Assembly (NCBI GenBank): GCA_030220185.1
Contig: JASPKZ010003416.1
Location: 62,001 to 126,000, forward strand
Direction: 5' to 3'
DNA: 64,000 nt
Origin: Diploptera punctata
Lineage: Eukaryota > Arthropoda > Insecta > Blattodea > Blaberidae
In this document: in pieces, positions 20,606 to 31,140 of the stretch
How positions within the stretch are numbered: position 1 is the stretch's first letter
Layout of the letters: the number at the start of each line of letters is the position of its first letter
The notes under the pieces: generated by a model
The model's input: only the letters and a program-made list of their open reading frames with translations
Database searches by the model: none
What the model was told of the DNA's origin: nothing
Translations under genes and position numbers: made by a program

Positions 20606-20880
20606 CATCATCATTATCATCCTTCACGGATTAGATTCAGTCCAGCGCTTTCTTGATCTTCGTCCTGCAGGATTATACATCAGTGCGGTCTTTGTTATCC
20701 TATCCTCTGTCATTCTTTTGCAGATGTTCTATCCAATTGTTCCTGTATTCTTCTATTTGTTGAAGAAGTGGTTGCACTTATAGTTCCTCTCTAATATTCA
20801 TTCATTCATTTTGAGAATTTTCCTCACCATTGAGAGTTTTGTCCAATCAATCTTAGTAATTAACATGAATTTAAAAAAAT
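20606..20880 (-). mobile_element. LINE C-terminal remnant
   Basis: The minus strand recovers ICKRMTEDRITKTALMYNP and AGRRSRKRWTES, then an ATGATGATAATG tail at the left. It is the relic RM...RIPK...GRRxxGRPxKRW block of a LINE protein. Confidence 0.65.
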
Positions 20881-20904
20881 AAATACATATAAATAACTAC
20901 GGAC

Positions 20905-21360
20905 TTATAGACTAACAGTTTGCAACAAACATTCACAAATTTCCCTCAAAGTTCTCCATCGTTCTCTGTCATCTGTGTCTTCATCTGTTACTTCTAATTT
21001 CCTCATTGAATTTTGAATATTGTTCTTCCAGGTTGTTCTTGCTCTTCCTTTTCTGTTCCTTCTTTCAATTTTCCATGCATAGACGGCCTTTGGTACTCTT
21101 CCGTCCTGCATTCTTCTTACATGTCCATACCATTTGAGCATTCTGTGTTCAATCTTATCTATTAAATTTCTTTCTGCATTAATCCATTTTCTAATTTCTG
21201 TATTTTTAATTTTTTCCAGTCGAGATTTTCTGGCAGCTCTTCTCCAAAAATCCATTTCAACTGAAGTTATTGTGTTCACATGCTATTGTGTCATTGTCCA
21301 GACTTTCGATCCATACAACGCTCTATAATATTCTCATTTCTAATATGTTCTTCTCTTGTA
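20905..21360 (-). mobile_element. LINE-YGH C-terminal region
   Basis: The open frame 21279-20905 reads SVEMDFWRRAARKSRLEKIK, IEHRMLKWYGHVRRMQDGR, KGRARTTWKNNI and RERWRTLRE. Upstream, 21280-21360 carries a broken YKALYGSKVWTMTQ-like segment. The stretch is a 5'-truncated LINE 3' end with no catalytic domain. Confidence 0.83.
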
Positions 21361-21367
21361 CAACATT

Positions 21368-21370
<3 letters not shown>

Positions 21371-21430
<60 letters not shown>
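21371..21430. repeat. ATT microsatellite
   Basis: A perfect ATT array between two LINE remnants. Confidence 0.97.
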
Positions 21431-21431
<1 letters not shown>

Positions 21432-21792
21432 CACGAGAGATGAACAGACAGGTGAATGGAGAATACTGCATAACAATGAATTACATGGTCTTTATAGGAA
21501 GCCAGATATAATAAGAACATTTAAGTCTCATAGACTGCGATGGCAGGACATGTGGCACGAATGGGGAATGAAAGACGTGCGTGGAAACTTCTTGTAGGAA
21601 AATCAGAGGGAAAACTCCCAGTTGCTAGTTCAAGAATGAGGTGAGAGAATACAATTAGCTATGATTTGATCGAAGTAGATTATACAGGGAATGATTGGAA
21701 AACATTAGCTCAGAATAGGGATGTATGGAGAGATTATGTCCGCGCAGTCATGAACCTACGGATTCGAGAGTACCAGTGAGTTAGTTAGTTTA
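21431..21792 (+). mobile_element. LINE-TTAG 3' end
   Basis: RDEQTGEWRILHNNELHGLY, RKPDIIRTFKSHRLRWQ, then frameshifts, a VARMGNERRAWKLL-like segment and RDxWRDYVRAVMNLRIR. It ends GAGAGTACCAGTGAGTTAGTTAGTTTA. Confidence 0.85.
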
Positions 21793-21794
21793 TT

Positions 21795-22410
21795 ATTATA
21801 GGCTGTGAAAAATATAATTACCTGGGGATCAAAATTAACTCAAAGTGTGCTCAAGAAAATGACATAAAACATGGAATTAAAAAAGGTAGATCGGTAATAT
21901 CAATGTTAAACGGAGTTTTGTGGATAAGAACATAAGAATAGGTACCAAATTATAAATTTATAAATCCGTAATTCCAAGCACGCTATCATACGCTGCAGAA
22001 ACTTGGCATTGAATAAAAATTTGAGTTTAAACCTAATGCCTACTGAAATTGATTGTTTTAGATGCTCAACTAGACATTCTAAATTGGAAAAAAAAATCAG
22101 AAATACAACCATCAGACAACAAATGAAAGTCCAAAATTCAATATTAGATTTTGTGAGATACAGACAACTAGAATGCCAGAGACAAGATTACCCAGAGAAG
22201 CTTAGGAATGGATTCTACCTGGGAAAAGAGAGAGAAGTCGACCTAGATTTAAATGGATGGATGCTAATCATAAGAAGAGGTACGAGGGAGATAGGTCTGG
22301 AAGAATTGCAATGGGAAGGTAGAGAAGAATTGAGAAAGAAGATAAAACTTAAAGACAGGTTTGGGCATAGGAAAAAGTTTACTACATTGTAAACCTGTTT
22401 ATAAATATAA
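21795..22410 (+). mobile_element. LINE-YGH C-terminal region
   Basis: A broken frame begins KYNYLGIKINSKCAQENDI. After several stops, 22003-22392 is open with RHSKLEKKIRNTTIRQQMKV and NSILDFVRYRQLE. Beyond that the frame is shifted relative to family members. It ends at a complex ATC/ATT tract. Confidence 0.75.
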
Positions 22411-22783
<373 letters not shown>

Positions 22784-23033
22784 AAGAAGACTGAAATGGT
22801 GTGGCCACGTAAAAAGGATGTCATATGACAGGGTATCTATGATGATATTAGATATTGAAGCGGATGGCAACAGAAAAAAGAGGAGATCAAAAGAACAGTG
22901 GATTCAAGGAGTGCATAGGAGTATGGTATCGAGATGATTAATATTTTAGGGTGATGCAGGGAATAGAGATTTATGGAGAAGTAAAATTTACAATCGGTAG
23001 GAAAACTACTTCAGATAAATTCCTAATAAGAAG

Positions 23034-23035
<2 letters not shown>
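22784..23035 (+). mobile_element. LINE-YGH C-terminal fragment
   Basis: Recovers RRLKWCGHVKRMSYDRVSMM-like, then KKRRSKEQWIQGVHRSM, then a degraded NRDLWRSKI-like end. It is flanked by ATT arrays on both sides. Confidence 0.7.
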
Positions 23036-23100
<65 letters not shown>

Positions 23101-23102
23101 TA
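23034..23102. repeat. ATT microsatellite
   Basis: ATT array following the LINE fragment. Confidence 0.95.
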
Positions 23103-23109
23103 TTTTTTC

Positions 23110-23285
23110 CCCACCGCTGTAGTCTCTGGGTAGCGTTGGTGCCTCATACGCTGGGACCCGGGTTCGATCACGATCGAGACAAGTTTGCTGGATGATTTTT
23201 TTTCGAGGTTTTCCCTCACATGTAAGATACATGTCGTTAAGGCCCAAACGGTACCAGAACATCATCTGGCCATCATTATCATATT
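23110..23285 (+). mobile_element. SINE S1, diverged and partial
   Basis: CCACCGCTGTAGTCTCTGGG and GACCCGGGTTCGATCAC (B box), then TTTTCCCTCACATGTAAGA and AAGGCCCAAACGGTACCAGA. More diverged than other S1 copies. Confidence 0.75.
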
Positions 23286-23535
23286 CGCCATATTTAGTGT
23301 GAATGTGTGTGTGTGAATGGCGTGTTTAGCCTTAATGTTGTGTTGTCTCGGAGGAGGCCCTGACATTGAGCTGATCACTCATTCGAGGAGGTCCTCCTTG
23401 TCCTTGTGTGGTCAAAAAAGTATGTGTGTAATCCATAGTTAAAATCCCTCACCCGACAGGTCGTGCCCCTGTAAGGTCCAGGTGACGTGTGACTATAAAG
23501 CGAGAGGTTAAACTGCGGTAATGAAATGTAGTTAT
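23286..23535 (+). repeat. Dispersed repeat R2, intact copy
   Basis: GTGTGTGTGAATGGCGTGTT, CTCGGAGGAGGCCCTGACAT, CTGATCACTCATTCGAGGAG and CCCGACAGGTCGTGCCCCTG. The second copy (34480-34562 with 35333-35490) is split by a hAT element at CTGATCAC. Confidence 0.7.
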
Positions 23536-23554
23536 TATTTTTATTATCATTATT

Positions 23555-23689
23555 AACAAAGGAAACATGGAAACTAAGTCAAAATTTTCGGTCAGAATTA
23601 TTAGTTCTGGAAAAGGATTTCCTAAGACGTTCAGCCAGACATTCTAAACTGAGTAAAGTCATTAGGCAACATACAAGTAGAGAAAGTTC

Positions 23690-23741
<52 letters not shown>

Positions 23742-23965
23742 TACAGAAAATTATAACGGTATAGACATGTAAAACGATAGGATGATAAAGGTATCAAGAA
23801 GAATTTTAGATTAGATTCCAGCGGGAAAAAGAGGTACAGGTAGTCAGGTAGATAAAAAAACACTGGTCTGCAGGATTTGGGAGGAAATTATAAGTTTGTA
23901 GATCATTGGTCACAGGAAGATCTGATAAAACATTATAAAACTGTTCAAGAACGAATTATTATCAT
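23555..23965 (+). mobile_element. LINE-YGH remnant with internal TA array
   Basis: FLRRSARHSKLSKVIRQHTS-like and YRKL*RYRHVKR*DDKGIKKNF-like segments, then a relic GKRGTGSQVDKKTLVCRI end. A TA array (23694-23737) sits in the coding relic. No tail is visible. Confidence 0.65.
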
Positions 23966-23973
23966 TATCATAA

Positions 23974-24046
23974 GTAATGCCACGAGTGATTTCCAATTTA
24001 TCTAGAGGATTTGGAAATCAAGAGTGGCATTTGTTAAAACTGTTTA
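23974..24046 (+). repeat. Repeat R1, copy 3, left part
   Basis: GCCACGAGTGATTTCCAATT pairs with TTGGAAATCAAGAGTGGCAT as a short hairpin, and then TGTTAAAACTGTTTA continues R1. The copy is interrupted by a LINE at 24047 and resumes at 24945. Confidence 0.8.
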
Positions 24047-24944
24047 CTTACTTACTTACTCACTGGCACTATCGAACCCGTAGGTTCATGGCCGCGCGGA
24101 CATAAGCTCTCCATACATCTCTATCCTCAGCTAATGCTTTCCAATCATTCCCTGTATAATCTACTTCCCTCAAATCATAGTTAATGTTATTCTCCCACCT
24201 CATTCTTGGTCTACCAACTGGGCGTTTTCCCTCTAGCTTTCCTACAAGAAGCTTCCATGCAAGCCTTTCATTCCCCATACGTGCAACATGTCCTGCCCAT
24301 CGCAGTCTACGAGACTTAACTGTTCTTATTACATCTGGCTTCCTATAAAGACCATGTAGTTCATTGTTATGTAGTTTTCCCCATTCACCTGTTTGTTCAT
24401 CTCTCTTTGGTCCAAAAATTTTCCTAAGTACTTTATTCTCAAATACTTGTAATCTCCTTTCCTCCCTTAAAGTATGAGTCCATGTTTCGCATCCATATAA
24501 TAAAACTGGTAGAATAATAGTTTTATATATTTTCAGTTTAACGTTTTTTGAAAGGAGTTGGGACATCAAGAGTATCTGCAATGCATAATAGCATGTATTT
24601 CCAGAATTGAGCTAAATGAATTATTACTATTGCTACGATAATAAATGGTAATAGAAAGTGAAAAGTGAAAAATCGATTCAAAGTAGCATTATCTACTGCA
24701 AAACCTATGTTTAATTTATTTGTGCATCTCATTCCTATTTGTGATTATTGTTCCTAGGTATTTGAATTCAGTCACTTCCTCAAAATTTCCCTCATTTGTA
24801 ATTAGCTGTCCATTTCCATTATATGATGTATTTCTACGTGTGACCATATATTTAGTTTTATTGATATTTACTTCCAGTCCTAACTTCTTAGTGTTACTCA
24901 ATAGCGTGTGCGTGTTGTCATTTAGTATCTCCTCGCTATTAAAC
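24047..24944 (-). mobile_element. LINE-TTAG, 5'-truncated, inserted in repeat R1
   Basis: 898 bp on the minus strand, with a CTTACTTACTTACTCACTGG end (the TTAG/GTAA tail in reverse). The 5' part (24901-24716) reads LEVNINKTKYMVTRRN and [17 protein letters not shown]. The 3' part (24581-24069) reads IYKTIILPVLLYGCETW, KVLRKIFGPKRDEQTGEW, RLRWAGHVARMGNER, VGRPRMRWENNI and VWRAYVRAAMNLRVR. Both are open. Between them the expected linker is interrupted by a mitochondrial fragment (24613-24708). The perfect TSD implies a fairly young insertion. Confidence 0.92.
24613..24708 (-). pseudogene. Mitochondrial cytochrome b fragment (NUMT) inside a LINE
   Basis: The minus strand reads [18 protein letters not shown], then [14 protein letters not shown], without a stop. 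In animal cytochrome b the strongly conserved stretch is GGFxVDNATLTRFFxFHFxxPF followed by a membrane helix ending MIHLLFLH, which this matches in order and spacing. About 96 bp are present, covering the start of one membrane helix region. It interrupts the LINE-TTAG reading between TNRNEM (5' side) and [12 protein letters not shown] (3' side). It is best read as a scrap of mitochondrial DNA joined into the LINE copy. Confidence 0.85.
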
Positions 24945-25105
24945 TGTTAAAACTGTTTAACGAATAAAATTAAGCTGTTTACTCAAAAGTCACTATTCCA
25001 ATATAGTTACCGGTATTTTAAAATATTTATATATGTTTGAAAACAAATCAGAAATATGAGGTTATGTATATTCACTGCAACTTGATCATATTATTTATTG
25101 CCATA
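24945..25105 (+). repeat. Repeat R1, copy 3, right part
   Basis: AACGAATAAAATTAAGCTGT, AAATATTTATATATGTTTGA and GATCATATTATTTATTGCCA match 19160-19320. Confidence 0.8.
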
Positions 25106-25499
25106 CTTTCTTAGTTATGATTAATTAAAATGTGAGAGGTTTGAATGGGACACCCTGTATAATCCTTGATACTACAGCGGCCAGATTTAAAAATCCGCGA
25201 ATCTCAGTACGAGAAGCGATCGTGGTAACCACAAATTCACAGAGAACAACAGCAGTTAATGCTAGTTACTTTCTCGGTAAGACGAACCGGATATGAGAAC
25301 ATGACACGAATGTGCTTTAGTGATGGTCACTCCCATTTTTTTTGTAATGAACAAATTAACAACTTGCATTCTCCTTGCACTTCGTTCCAATGTTTAATAT
25401 CAAGACCTGAGATTATAGGATTAGAGTTTAATTAAAGAAGCTCACGAAACAGGATCTAACGGAAGAAAATTGTTCAAAGGAATGCAGAATTAATAAGTA
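25106..25499. other. No recognisable gene
   Basis: Unassigned sequence. Confidence 0.4.
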
Positions 25500-25641
25500 G
25501 TAGTAGTAGTACTTTATTAGACTAAAAGTAAGATACATACAATGTTATTTACAAATATGGGTCGCACGGGCAATAAGCCGTAAGTGCTGTTGACAGTCCG
25601 TTACAATAAAATAATATTAGGTAATAACAGAACGTAAATAA

Positions 25642-25669
<28 letters not shown>
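25500..25669 (-). mobile_element. LINE-ZK 3' UTR and tail
   Basis: On the minus strand it ends GTCTAATAAAGTACTACTAC, with a CTA-repeat tail. It continues the element whose coding end is at 26345-26107. SINE S1 (25681-26026) separates the two. Confidence 0.6.
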
Positions 25670-25674
<5 letters not shown>

Positions 25675-25680
25675 TAATAT

Positions 25681-26026
25681 CCATCCATAGTAATTCTGCC
25701 CGAAGGCAGATCCTTCACTGCAATCATAGCATTTTCATGCTATGCTTGCAGCTTTACTAGGGAATTATAGGTGTGGTAGCTTCCCGTTGCTTTCAGCACC
25801 GGTGACGGATGATGATGATTATGATGTTACTGAGAAGGATGATGATGATGATGGTCATATGATTTCGGGGACCGTTTGGGCCTTAAAGTTTTCCTGACAT
25901 TTGTCTTACAGGTGAGGAAAAACCCCGATAAAAACCTCACCCAGAAAAACTTCCCCGACCGGGGAACGAGCCCGGGCCCGCTGCGTGACAAGGCAGCACG
26001 CTACCTCGAGACCACAGCGGTGGACC
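25681..26026 (-). mobile_element. SINE S1 with TSD, inserted in LINE-ZK 3' UTR
   Basis: Full-length S1 with the tRNA head at the right. It is flanked by AATAATAATAT at 25670-25680 and 26027-26037, an 11-bp TSD in low-complexity sequence. Confidence 0.9.
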
Positions 26027-26037
26027 AATAATAATAT

Positions 26038-26345
26038 AACATCATATACTAATTAGGTTATGTAGAATTATTAAGAATTGATATTACATTTTGCTAACAT
26101 ATTTATTTATTCGCGAATGAGTGTAGTTCTTATTTTCCGCGTTTTATCGAGAAATTTACCCAAGTTTATCCAATTTTCTGGATTTTCCATTAACTCGTAG
26201 CATGCCAATCTTTCAGGATTTGAATTTAGTAATCTTTCCGGTAATAACTGACGCCTCCAATATTCTAAATCGTTACATTTTCCTAATATATGTATCTCAT
26301 CTTCAAAGCTCCCGCACATTGGACATATTCACATATCGTGATCGT
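26038..26345 (-). mobile_element. LINE-ZK C-terminal coding end
   Basis: The minus-strand frame, to 26107, reads CPMCGSFEDEIHILGKC, a Cys-x2-Cys-x8-His-x4-Cys knuckle. It continues NDLEYWRRQLLPERLL and ends KTRKIRTTLIRE. Such a knuckle lies at the C-terminus of R1/jockey/I-type LINE proteins, near the end of the RT polypeptide. Only this end survives; 26038-26106 is 3' UTR. Confidence 0.72.
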
Positions 26346-26424
26346 CGCTAATTTTTAAGAAATTTCCATGCCCCTAACCCAAACCAAGCAAGCCCTGATC
26401 TCTCTTCAAATCCTAGATTCAGTA

Positions 26425-26530
26425 TATGAGATATGTAGCCTCTATTTGTTTACTATCCGCCTTTGTTAATGTCCAAGTTTCACATCCATAGATAGGAGAT
26501 GGAACTGCCAGTACTTTGTAAAATTTTGTT
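26425..26530 (-). mobile_element. LINE-YADD fragment
   Basis: The minus strand recovers KFYKVLAVPSPIYGCETW, then LTKADSKQIEA. The same LTKADSKQIEAAEMK words occur at 53650-53700. Confidence 0.75.
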
Positions 26531-26728
26531 TTGAGACAGCAGCGCTGTCATTATCCTTACTCTGCACAGCGCTCGTAACGCGGTCAGGGGACATTTATTA
26601 CTACTGATTCATCTCAAAGCAAAGGCCGGATTGGACTACAGAATTTTAATTTAAATCTTAAATTAAAACTCATAGTGATTTTTTCCTATAATAGTTCAAT
26701 AAACTATCATGTTCATTTTATTATATAC

Positions 26729-27730
26729 TAGCTAATACCCGGCGTGCGTTGCTACGCCTAAATGAATTACATATTAAAGGTTAATTAAAATGTATGGTAT
26801 ACGCTGAGACGAAACCACACATGGCGGTTGTTAGTTTTTAATTTCGGATTTCAGGTAAACCTCCACGTCTAATTGTCGAATTTAGCATATTTTTAATAAT
26901 ACCTACCTCGTTTTATTTTCTTCTTCTTCTTCACTTCCTGGTTTAGGCAAGAGTTGCCTGTTCCGTCTTCACTAATAGATCTAAGACCATCTCTTCCGAG
27001 GACGTCCGACATCTCTTCTTCCTCTTGGAAAATAATGGAAGATTTTATTTGGTAATCTTCTTACTTCCATTCTTTCTACATGTTCTTTCCACTGTATCTT
27101 GTTGTTAAATATCTTTTCTTTTATAGAGTAGATATGCAGTTCTTCACGGATATCCTCGTTTCTTATCTGGTCCATTCTAGTGCAGCCTTTTACTCCTTTT
27201 ATTTTTTTCGTTTTATTTTAATAGGATATATTGAGTAACGTTGTGAAAGATCGAAAATTATGGCCACTACAGCGATTTTCAAATTTTCACTTGAGGTGAA
27301 CTCTTACACCTTATGATTTTAGAGGGTTCGGTTGTGAATTTAAATCACCCAGGGACCCACTCAAACACACACAAAACATTTCATCAAAATCGGTCCAGTC
27401 GTTTAGGCAGTTTCGGATTTCAGGTAAATCTTCATTTCTAATTGTCGGATTTTGTTCATTTTTGCATAGTAGGTACCGCGGTTTATTTTAATAGGATTCA
27501 TTGAGTTTCGTAGTGAAACATCGAAAAATGTAAGAGCTAAAGCGATTTTTAAATTTTGACTTCTGGTGAACTTCTGAACTTCTACACTTAATGGTTTTAG
27601 AGGGTCCAATTGTTAATCTTAGACCATCGAGGGACCCAATCACACACACATAGAAAAAATCATTAAAATCGGTCCAGCTGTTTAGGAGGAGACATGTATG
27701 TGGTTATGGATGTGTTTCAAATTAAGAATT
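26729..27730 (-). repeat. Dispersed repeat R5, tandemly duplicated
   Basis: The left end is ACTAGCTAATACCCGGCGTG, the reverse of the CTAG end of the Helitron-like repeat, followed by R5 body. The unit from TTTCGGATTTCAGGTAAA repeats (26838 and 27408), each unit containing GGACCCA, CACACACA and ATCGGTCCAG. LINE-GAA (26920-27207) interrupts unit 1. Similar short CCCGGCG-to-TCGGTCCAG repeats are common in arthropod genomes; I do not assign a class. Confidence 0.65.
26920..27207 (-). mobile_element. LINE-GAA 3' end with 12-bp TSD
   Basis: Encodes DQIRNEDIREELHIYSIKEK, EHVERMEVRRLPNKIF, GRRDVGRPRKRWS. The TSD TCGTTTTATTTT lies at 26908-26919 and 27208-27219. The tail CTTCTTCTTCTTC is at the left. 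Confidence 0.9.
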
Positions 27731-27749
27731 TTTTATAAAACCTAGTATT

Positions 27750-28085
27750 GAATGAACTTATTTAGGAACAAAATTAGACCATTCAGGCGATAACACAGTG
27801 GAAATTAAAAATAGAATCGCTCAAACAAAACAAGCAATAAATGCTTTAAACTCTGTTTGGTGTCAAAAGAATGCCAGAACAAAGATTGCCTAAAATTGTT
27901 ATGGAATGGATCCCAATGGAAAGGAGGAAGAGAGGAAGACCGAAGAAAACTTGGATAGAAGGAGTACAAGGAGCTATGAATATCAGAGGATTGGAGGAAG
28001 ATCAATGGACGGACAGAGAGGAATGGCGTTTGGTTTCAGGAAGACGGCGGCAGCTGCCATGATACCGGATGATGATGAGATAAGG
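27750..28085 (+). mobile_element. LINE-YGH remnant with internal deletion
   Basis: ELIYLGTKLDHSGDNTVEIK and NRIAQTKQAINALNSVW jump directly to KRMPEQRLPKIVMEWIP, RKRGRPKKTWIEGVQGAMN and REEWRLVSGRRRQLP. About 120 codons between the two (the ...KWYGHV part) are missing. It ends at GATGATGATGAG. Confidence 0.8.
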
Positions 28086-28499
28086 AACCTAGTTAAACGA
28101 AACATGCTGAAATTAATCTATCGGTTGTTGCAGTCGTTTATATATGATACCCATAATCCAGCATTAAATTAATTAAATGTATAGAATGGAATGAGGTAGC
28201 TTTATACATTATTTAGAGATTGCAGCAAACAACTGATAAAATTCAGCCAACCGTATTTAGAAAATATACATTTTTAATGTATAGCTCGATATTTGCCGAA
28301 ACATTCTGTAAAGGCTAAATTTTGCAAGTATAGTTGGTTATTTCTTGTTAATCGTCGAGTTTAATCGAATCTCTAATTAATTTACAGTCCGAAGGATTTC
28401 ATACTAGTCAATATGCCTAAACCTATTCTAATGGTAGGGCCTGAGTTTTAAAAAATAAGCAGCTTATAACTTAGATTAAGTTTTGTCTGAAACACCTTG
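28086..28499. other. No recognisable gene
   Basis: Unassigned AT-rich sequence. Confidence 0.4.
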
Positions 28500-28770
28500 G
28501 ATCTGCTTCTTCAGAATTTCCCTCATTTGTCATTAACTGTCCATTTCCATTATATAATGTGTTTCTATATGTGAACATATATTTAGTTTACTAATGTTTA
28601 CTTCCAGTCCCAAATTTTTAGTGTTATTTACATTATATAACGCATTTTCCTTAATAGGTCCATATATCCTTCTGAGTATCTTTCTTTCAAAAAGAGATTT
28701 GTCATATTCAGTCAGAACCCAGTTTTCAATCCTGTAAGTTAACACTGGTGTAATTAGTGTTTCATTTCAA
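28500..28770 (-). mobile_element. LINE-TTAG fragment, rearranged
   Basis: The minus strand reads RIENWVLTEYDKSLFERKIL, RRIYGPIKENALY, and then NNTKNLGLEVNISK, words that in an intact copy precede the ETW block (see 24900). The order is inverted, so the fragment is internally shuffled or tandem-joined. Confidence 0.65.
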
Positions 28771-28797
28771 ATATTTTCTATTCCACAGTGTTCTACT

Positions 28798-29065
28798 CTA
28801 GAGCAGGTCTTTCACTGCAATCATAGCATTTTCATGCTATGCTTTGCAGCTTTACTTGGGAATTATAGATGTGGTAGCTTCCCACACCGGTGAAATGATA
28901 AGGATGATGACGATGATGACCGATAAATTTCGTGGACCGTTGGGCCCTAGGCTTCCTGGAATTGAAAAAGAAAAATCTCACCCAGGATTCTGTCCCTATC
29001 GGGAATCAAACCCGGACCCGTTGCGTGTCAAGACAGCATGCTACCTCGAAACCACAGCGGCGGAC
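28798..29065 (-). mobile_element. SINE S1, minus-strand copy
   Basis: GAGCAGGTCTTTCACTGCAA at the left to CGAAACCACAGCGGCGGACA at the right. The tRNA head faces the next S1 copy 26 bp away. Confidence 0.88.
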
Positions 29066-29091
29066 ATACAATATTTATGATAGATTAGATT

Positions 29092-29422
29092 GTCCACCGC
29101 TGTGGTCTCGAGGTAGCGTGCTGCCTTGTCACGCAGCGGGCCCGGGTTCGATCCCCGATCGGGGCAGTTTTTCTGGGTAAGGTTTTTATCGGGGCTTTTC
29201 CTCACCTGTAAGACAAATGTCAGCAAAACTTTAAGGCCCAAACGGTCCCCGAAATCATATGGCCATCATCATCATCCTTATCATCATCACCGACATCATC
29301 CTTCACCGGTGTGGAAAGCAACGGGAAGCTACCACACCTACAATTCCCTACTAAAGCCGCAAGCATAGCATGGAAATGCCATGATTGCAGTGAAGGACCT
29401 GCCTTTGGGCAGAATTACTATG
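29092..29422 (+). mobile_element. SINE S1, full length
   Basis: TCCACCGCTGTGGTCTCGAG head, B box GGGTTCGATCCCCG, end GGGCAGAATTACTATGGATA. An imperfect duplication (GATAGATTAGATTG before, GATAGATATTAGATTG after) suggests a TSD. Confidence 0.92.
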
Positions 29423-29438
29423 GATAGATATTAGATTG

Positions 29439-29750
29439 GGGGGCACGCCGTAGCTTACTGGTTAAGGTACTACGCTACAAGCCGGAAGATCGAGGATTCG
29501 AGTCCCGGTGGGATCAGGATTTTTAAATTGACCCAACTATTCTTGCGGCACTATGGCCCTGGGATCGACTCAGCCTCTAACGGAAATGAGTACCGGCCGC
29601 TTGTTCTGGGGTAAAGGCGGCCGTCAGGCAGGGTGACAACCCGGCTGACATCAAGTGCCGATTATCCAGAAAAAGTGGGAGCCTTAACCTCCTACTACCC
29701 CAAGGGCCTCCTGAGGCCTGTAGTGGGATCAGTTTACCTTTTATATTAGA
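29439..29750 (+). mobile_element. SINE S2, full length
   Basis: The tRNA-like head GGGGCACGCCGTAGCTTACT, GGTTAAGGTACTACG and B box GATTCGAGTCCCGG; body GGTAAAGGCGGCCGTCAGGC and GTGGGAGCCTTAACCTCC; end TAGTGGGATCAGTTTACC. Confidence 0.88.
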
Positions 29751-30096
29751 TTAGTTAAGATGGGCTCGGGTTTTAAGATTCTATCGTGGGCGACCTAATT
29801 TTTTGTTATTTACTTTATGCAATGAATGGGATTGGATATGAAATGAATAAATAATGTTACTATGATATGTTGTCTGTTACGGCCGTTCCGGGTTCGACCA
29901 TGGATCAAGCATGCACACATGACTAACACCGCCTTGTATTTGGGCTGGCCGTAAGGCCGCGAAGAAAGAAGGGATTAAAACGCTCCGCTTGGTCTTATTC
30001 TGGCCTGAGCTTAACATCCACAGGTTCGGAGTTAGTAATGAGGAAGTACTTGAGGCTATCTCATTAAAAACTAAATTTCATGGTGCGAAAATGAAT
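29751..30096. other. No recognisable gene
   Basis: Unassigned. GGCCGTTCCGGGTTCGACC (29881) is B-box-like and may mark another decayed tRNA-derived unit. Confidence 0.35.
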
Positions 30097-30425
30097 AGAA
30101 GACGAACGGCCCTTGGCCTACCAGCCGGCTGCTAGCCTCACCTCTACATGTTGTTAATCACAGAGGTATAGACAATAATCCTGCGAGTGTAGTGGTGACA
30201 CGTGGTAAGAGAAGTCGGATCCCCCAGCCGTTATAGTGGGTTTTCTGAACCTATAATTCCCGGTACAGTAATTGCAGATACCCAAATCTCCTCACGATGA
30301 TGGGGGCACCGGTCCCATATTTCACGAGAAAATTTCGTACCCATGGGGACTCCAACCAGAGCAAGTCCTGTAGCTCCGCGCCAAGGCATCTTGCCTTGAC
30401 CACTTGGCTACGGTGCGGAACTGTG
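30097..30425 (-). mobile_element. SINE S3, diverged
   Basis: CCTACCAGCCGGCTGCTAGC at the left to GGCTACGGTGCGGAACTGTG at the right, same order as 4951-5292. Confidence 0.82.
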
Positions 30426-30650
30426 CCCCATTAGATCGCCACATACTCGTATTTTAAATATATATTGCTTGCTATATGAGTCTTTTTTTTTACCTGACAT
30501 GGGATGAGATTAAAGATGATATGAATGGAGATGAAATGACATGATAGGGAGGGATTGAAAGTGAAGAGTTTTGATAGGGTGACATTCGGGAAACGAGAGA
30601 ATTCCGAGAAAAACCCGAAAAATCCCGATGTGACCCACCACCAATTCCAA
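30426..30650. repeat. Repeat partner of SINE S3
   Basis: ATTCGGGAAACGAGAGAATTC and CCGAGAAAAACC repeat the sequence right of the S3 copy at 5293-5526. Confidence 0.5.
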
Positions 30651-30689
30651 TCCGCAACAAATATTTATATCAGTCACGCAGGATCTACG

Positions 30690-31140
30690 TAAACTAAGCA
30701 AAATTCTCACTAATTCGAATTTATGGATCGATTAATTTATAATCAGTTAGTTAAATCGTATGTATTCAGTAACATTAGAAGAAAACAAAAATGGCAGCAT
30801 ATACAGCAATTTTTAAATTACGGCTTTCAGATAAAACCCTACTCATAATTGTTGGATTTCGCTGATTTTTGGCAATAAATTTCACGTTTTATATCAATGA
30901 TATATAACGAGTTTCGCTGCGAAAAATCGAAAATTATGCCAGTTAGAACAATTTTTAAAATTTCGCTTCAGCTGAAACCTTACTCTTAGTGTAACTAAAT
31001 TGCTGATTAACTAACTTGAGCTTACTTTTTTTTAAAAAAAACTGGTTGCTATATGACGTACTTTGTTCAGAAACACAAACATTGCGGCCGCTAGAGCGTT
31101 AACAGGCACAGACACACACACACACACACATTGAAACAAG
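30690..31140 (+). repeat. R5-related repeat, decayed tandem units
   Basis: Two diverged units: ACAGCAATTTTTAAATTACGGC at 30810 and GAACAATTTTTAAAATTTCGC at 30945, each followed by TGAAACCxTACTC or AAAACCCTACTC. The end ATTGCGGCCGCTAGAGCGTT plus a CA run matches 9565-9621. Confidence 0.5.

Larger units (their letters stand above)
24032..24959. repeat. 15-bp TSD of LINE-TTAG insertion
   Basis: TGTTAAAACTGTTTA at 24032-24046 and again at 24945-24959, exactly bounding the LINE inside R1. Confidence 0.93.

Noticed and set aside
24047..24944. LINE-TTAG split taken as a spliced gene with two exons
   Set aside because: The gap is a cytochrome b scrap, not an intron with splice sites, and the unit has a TSD.
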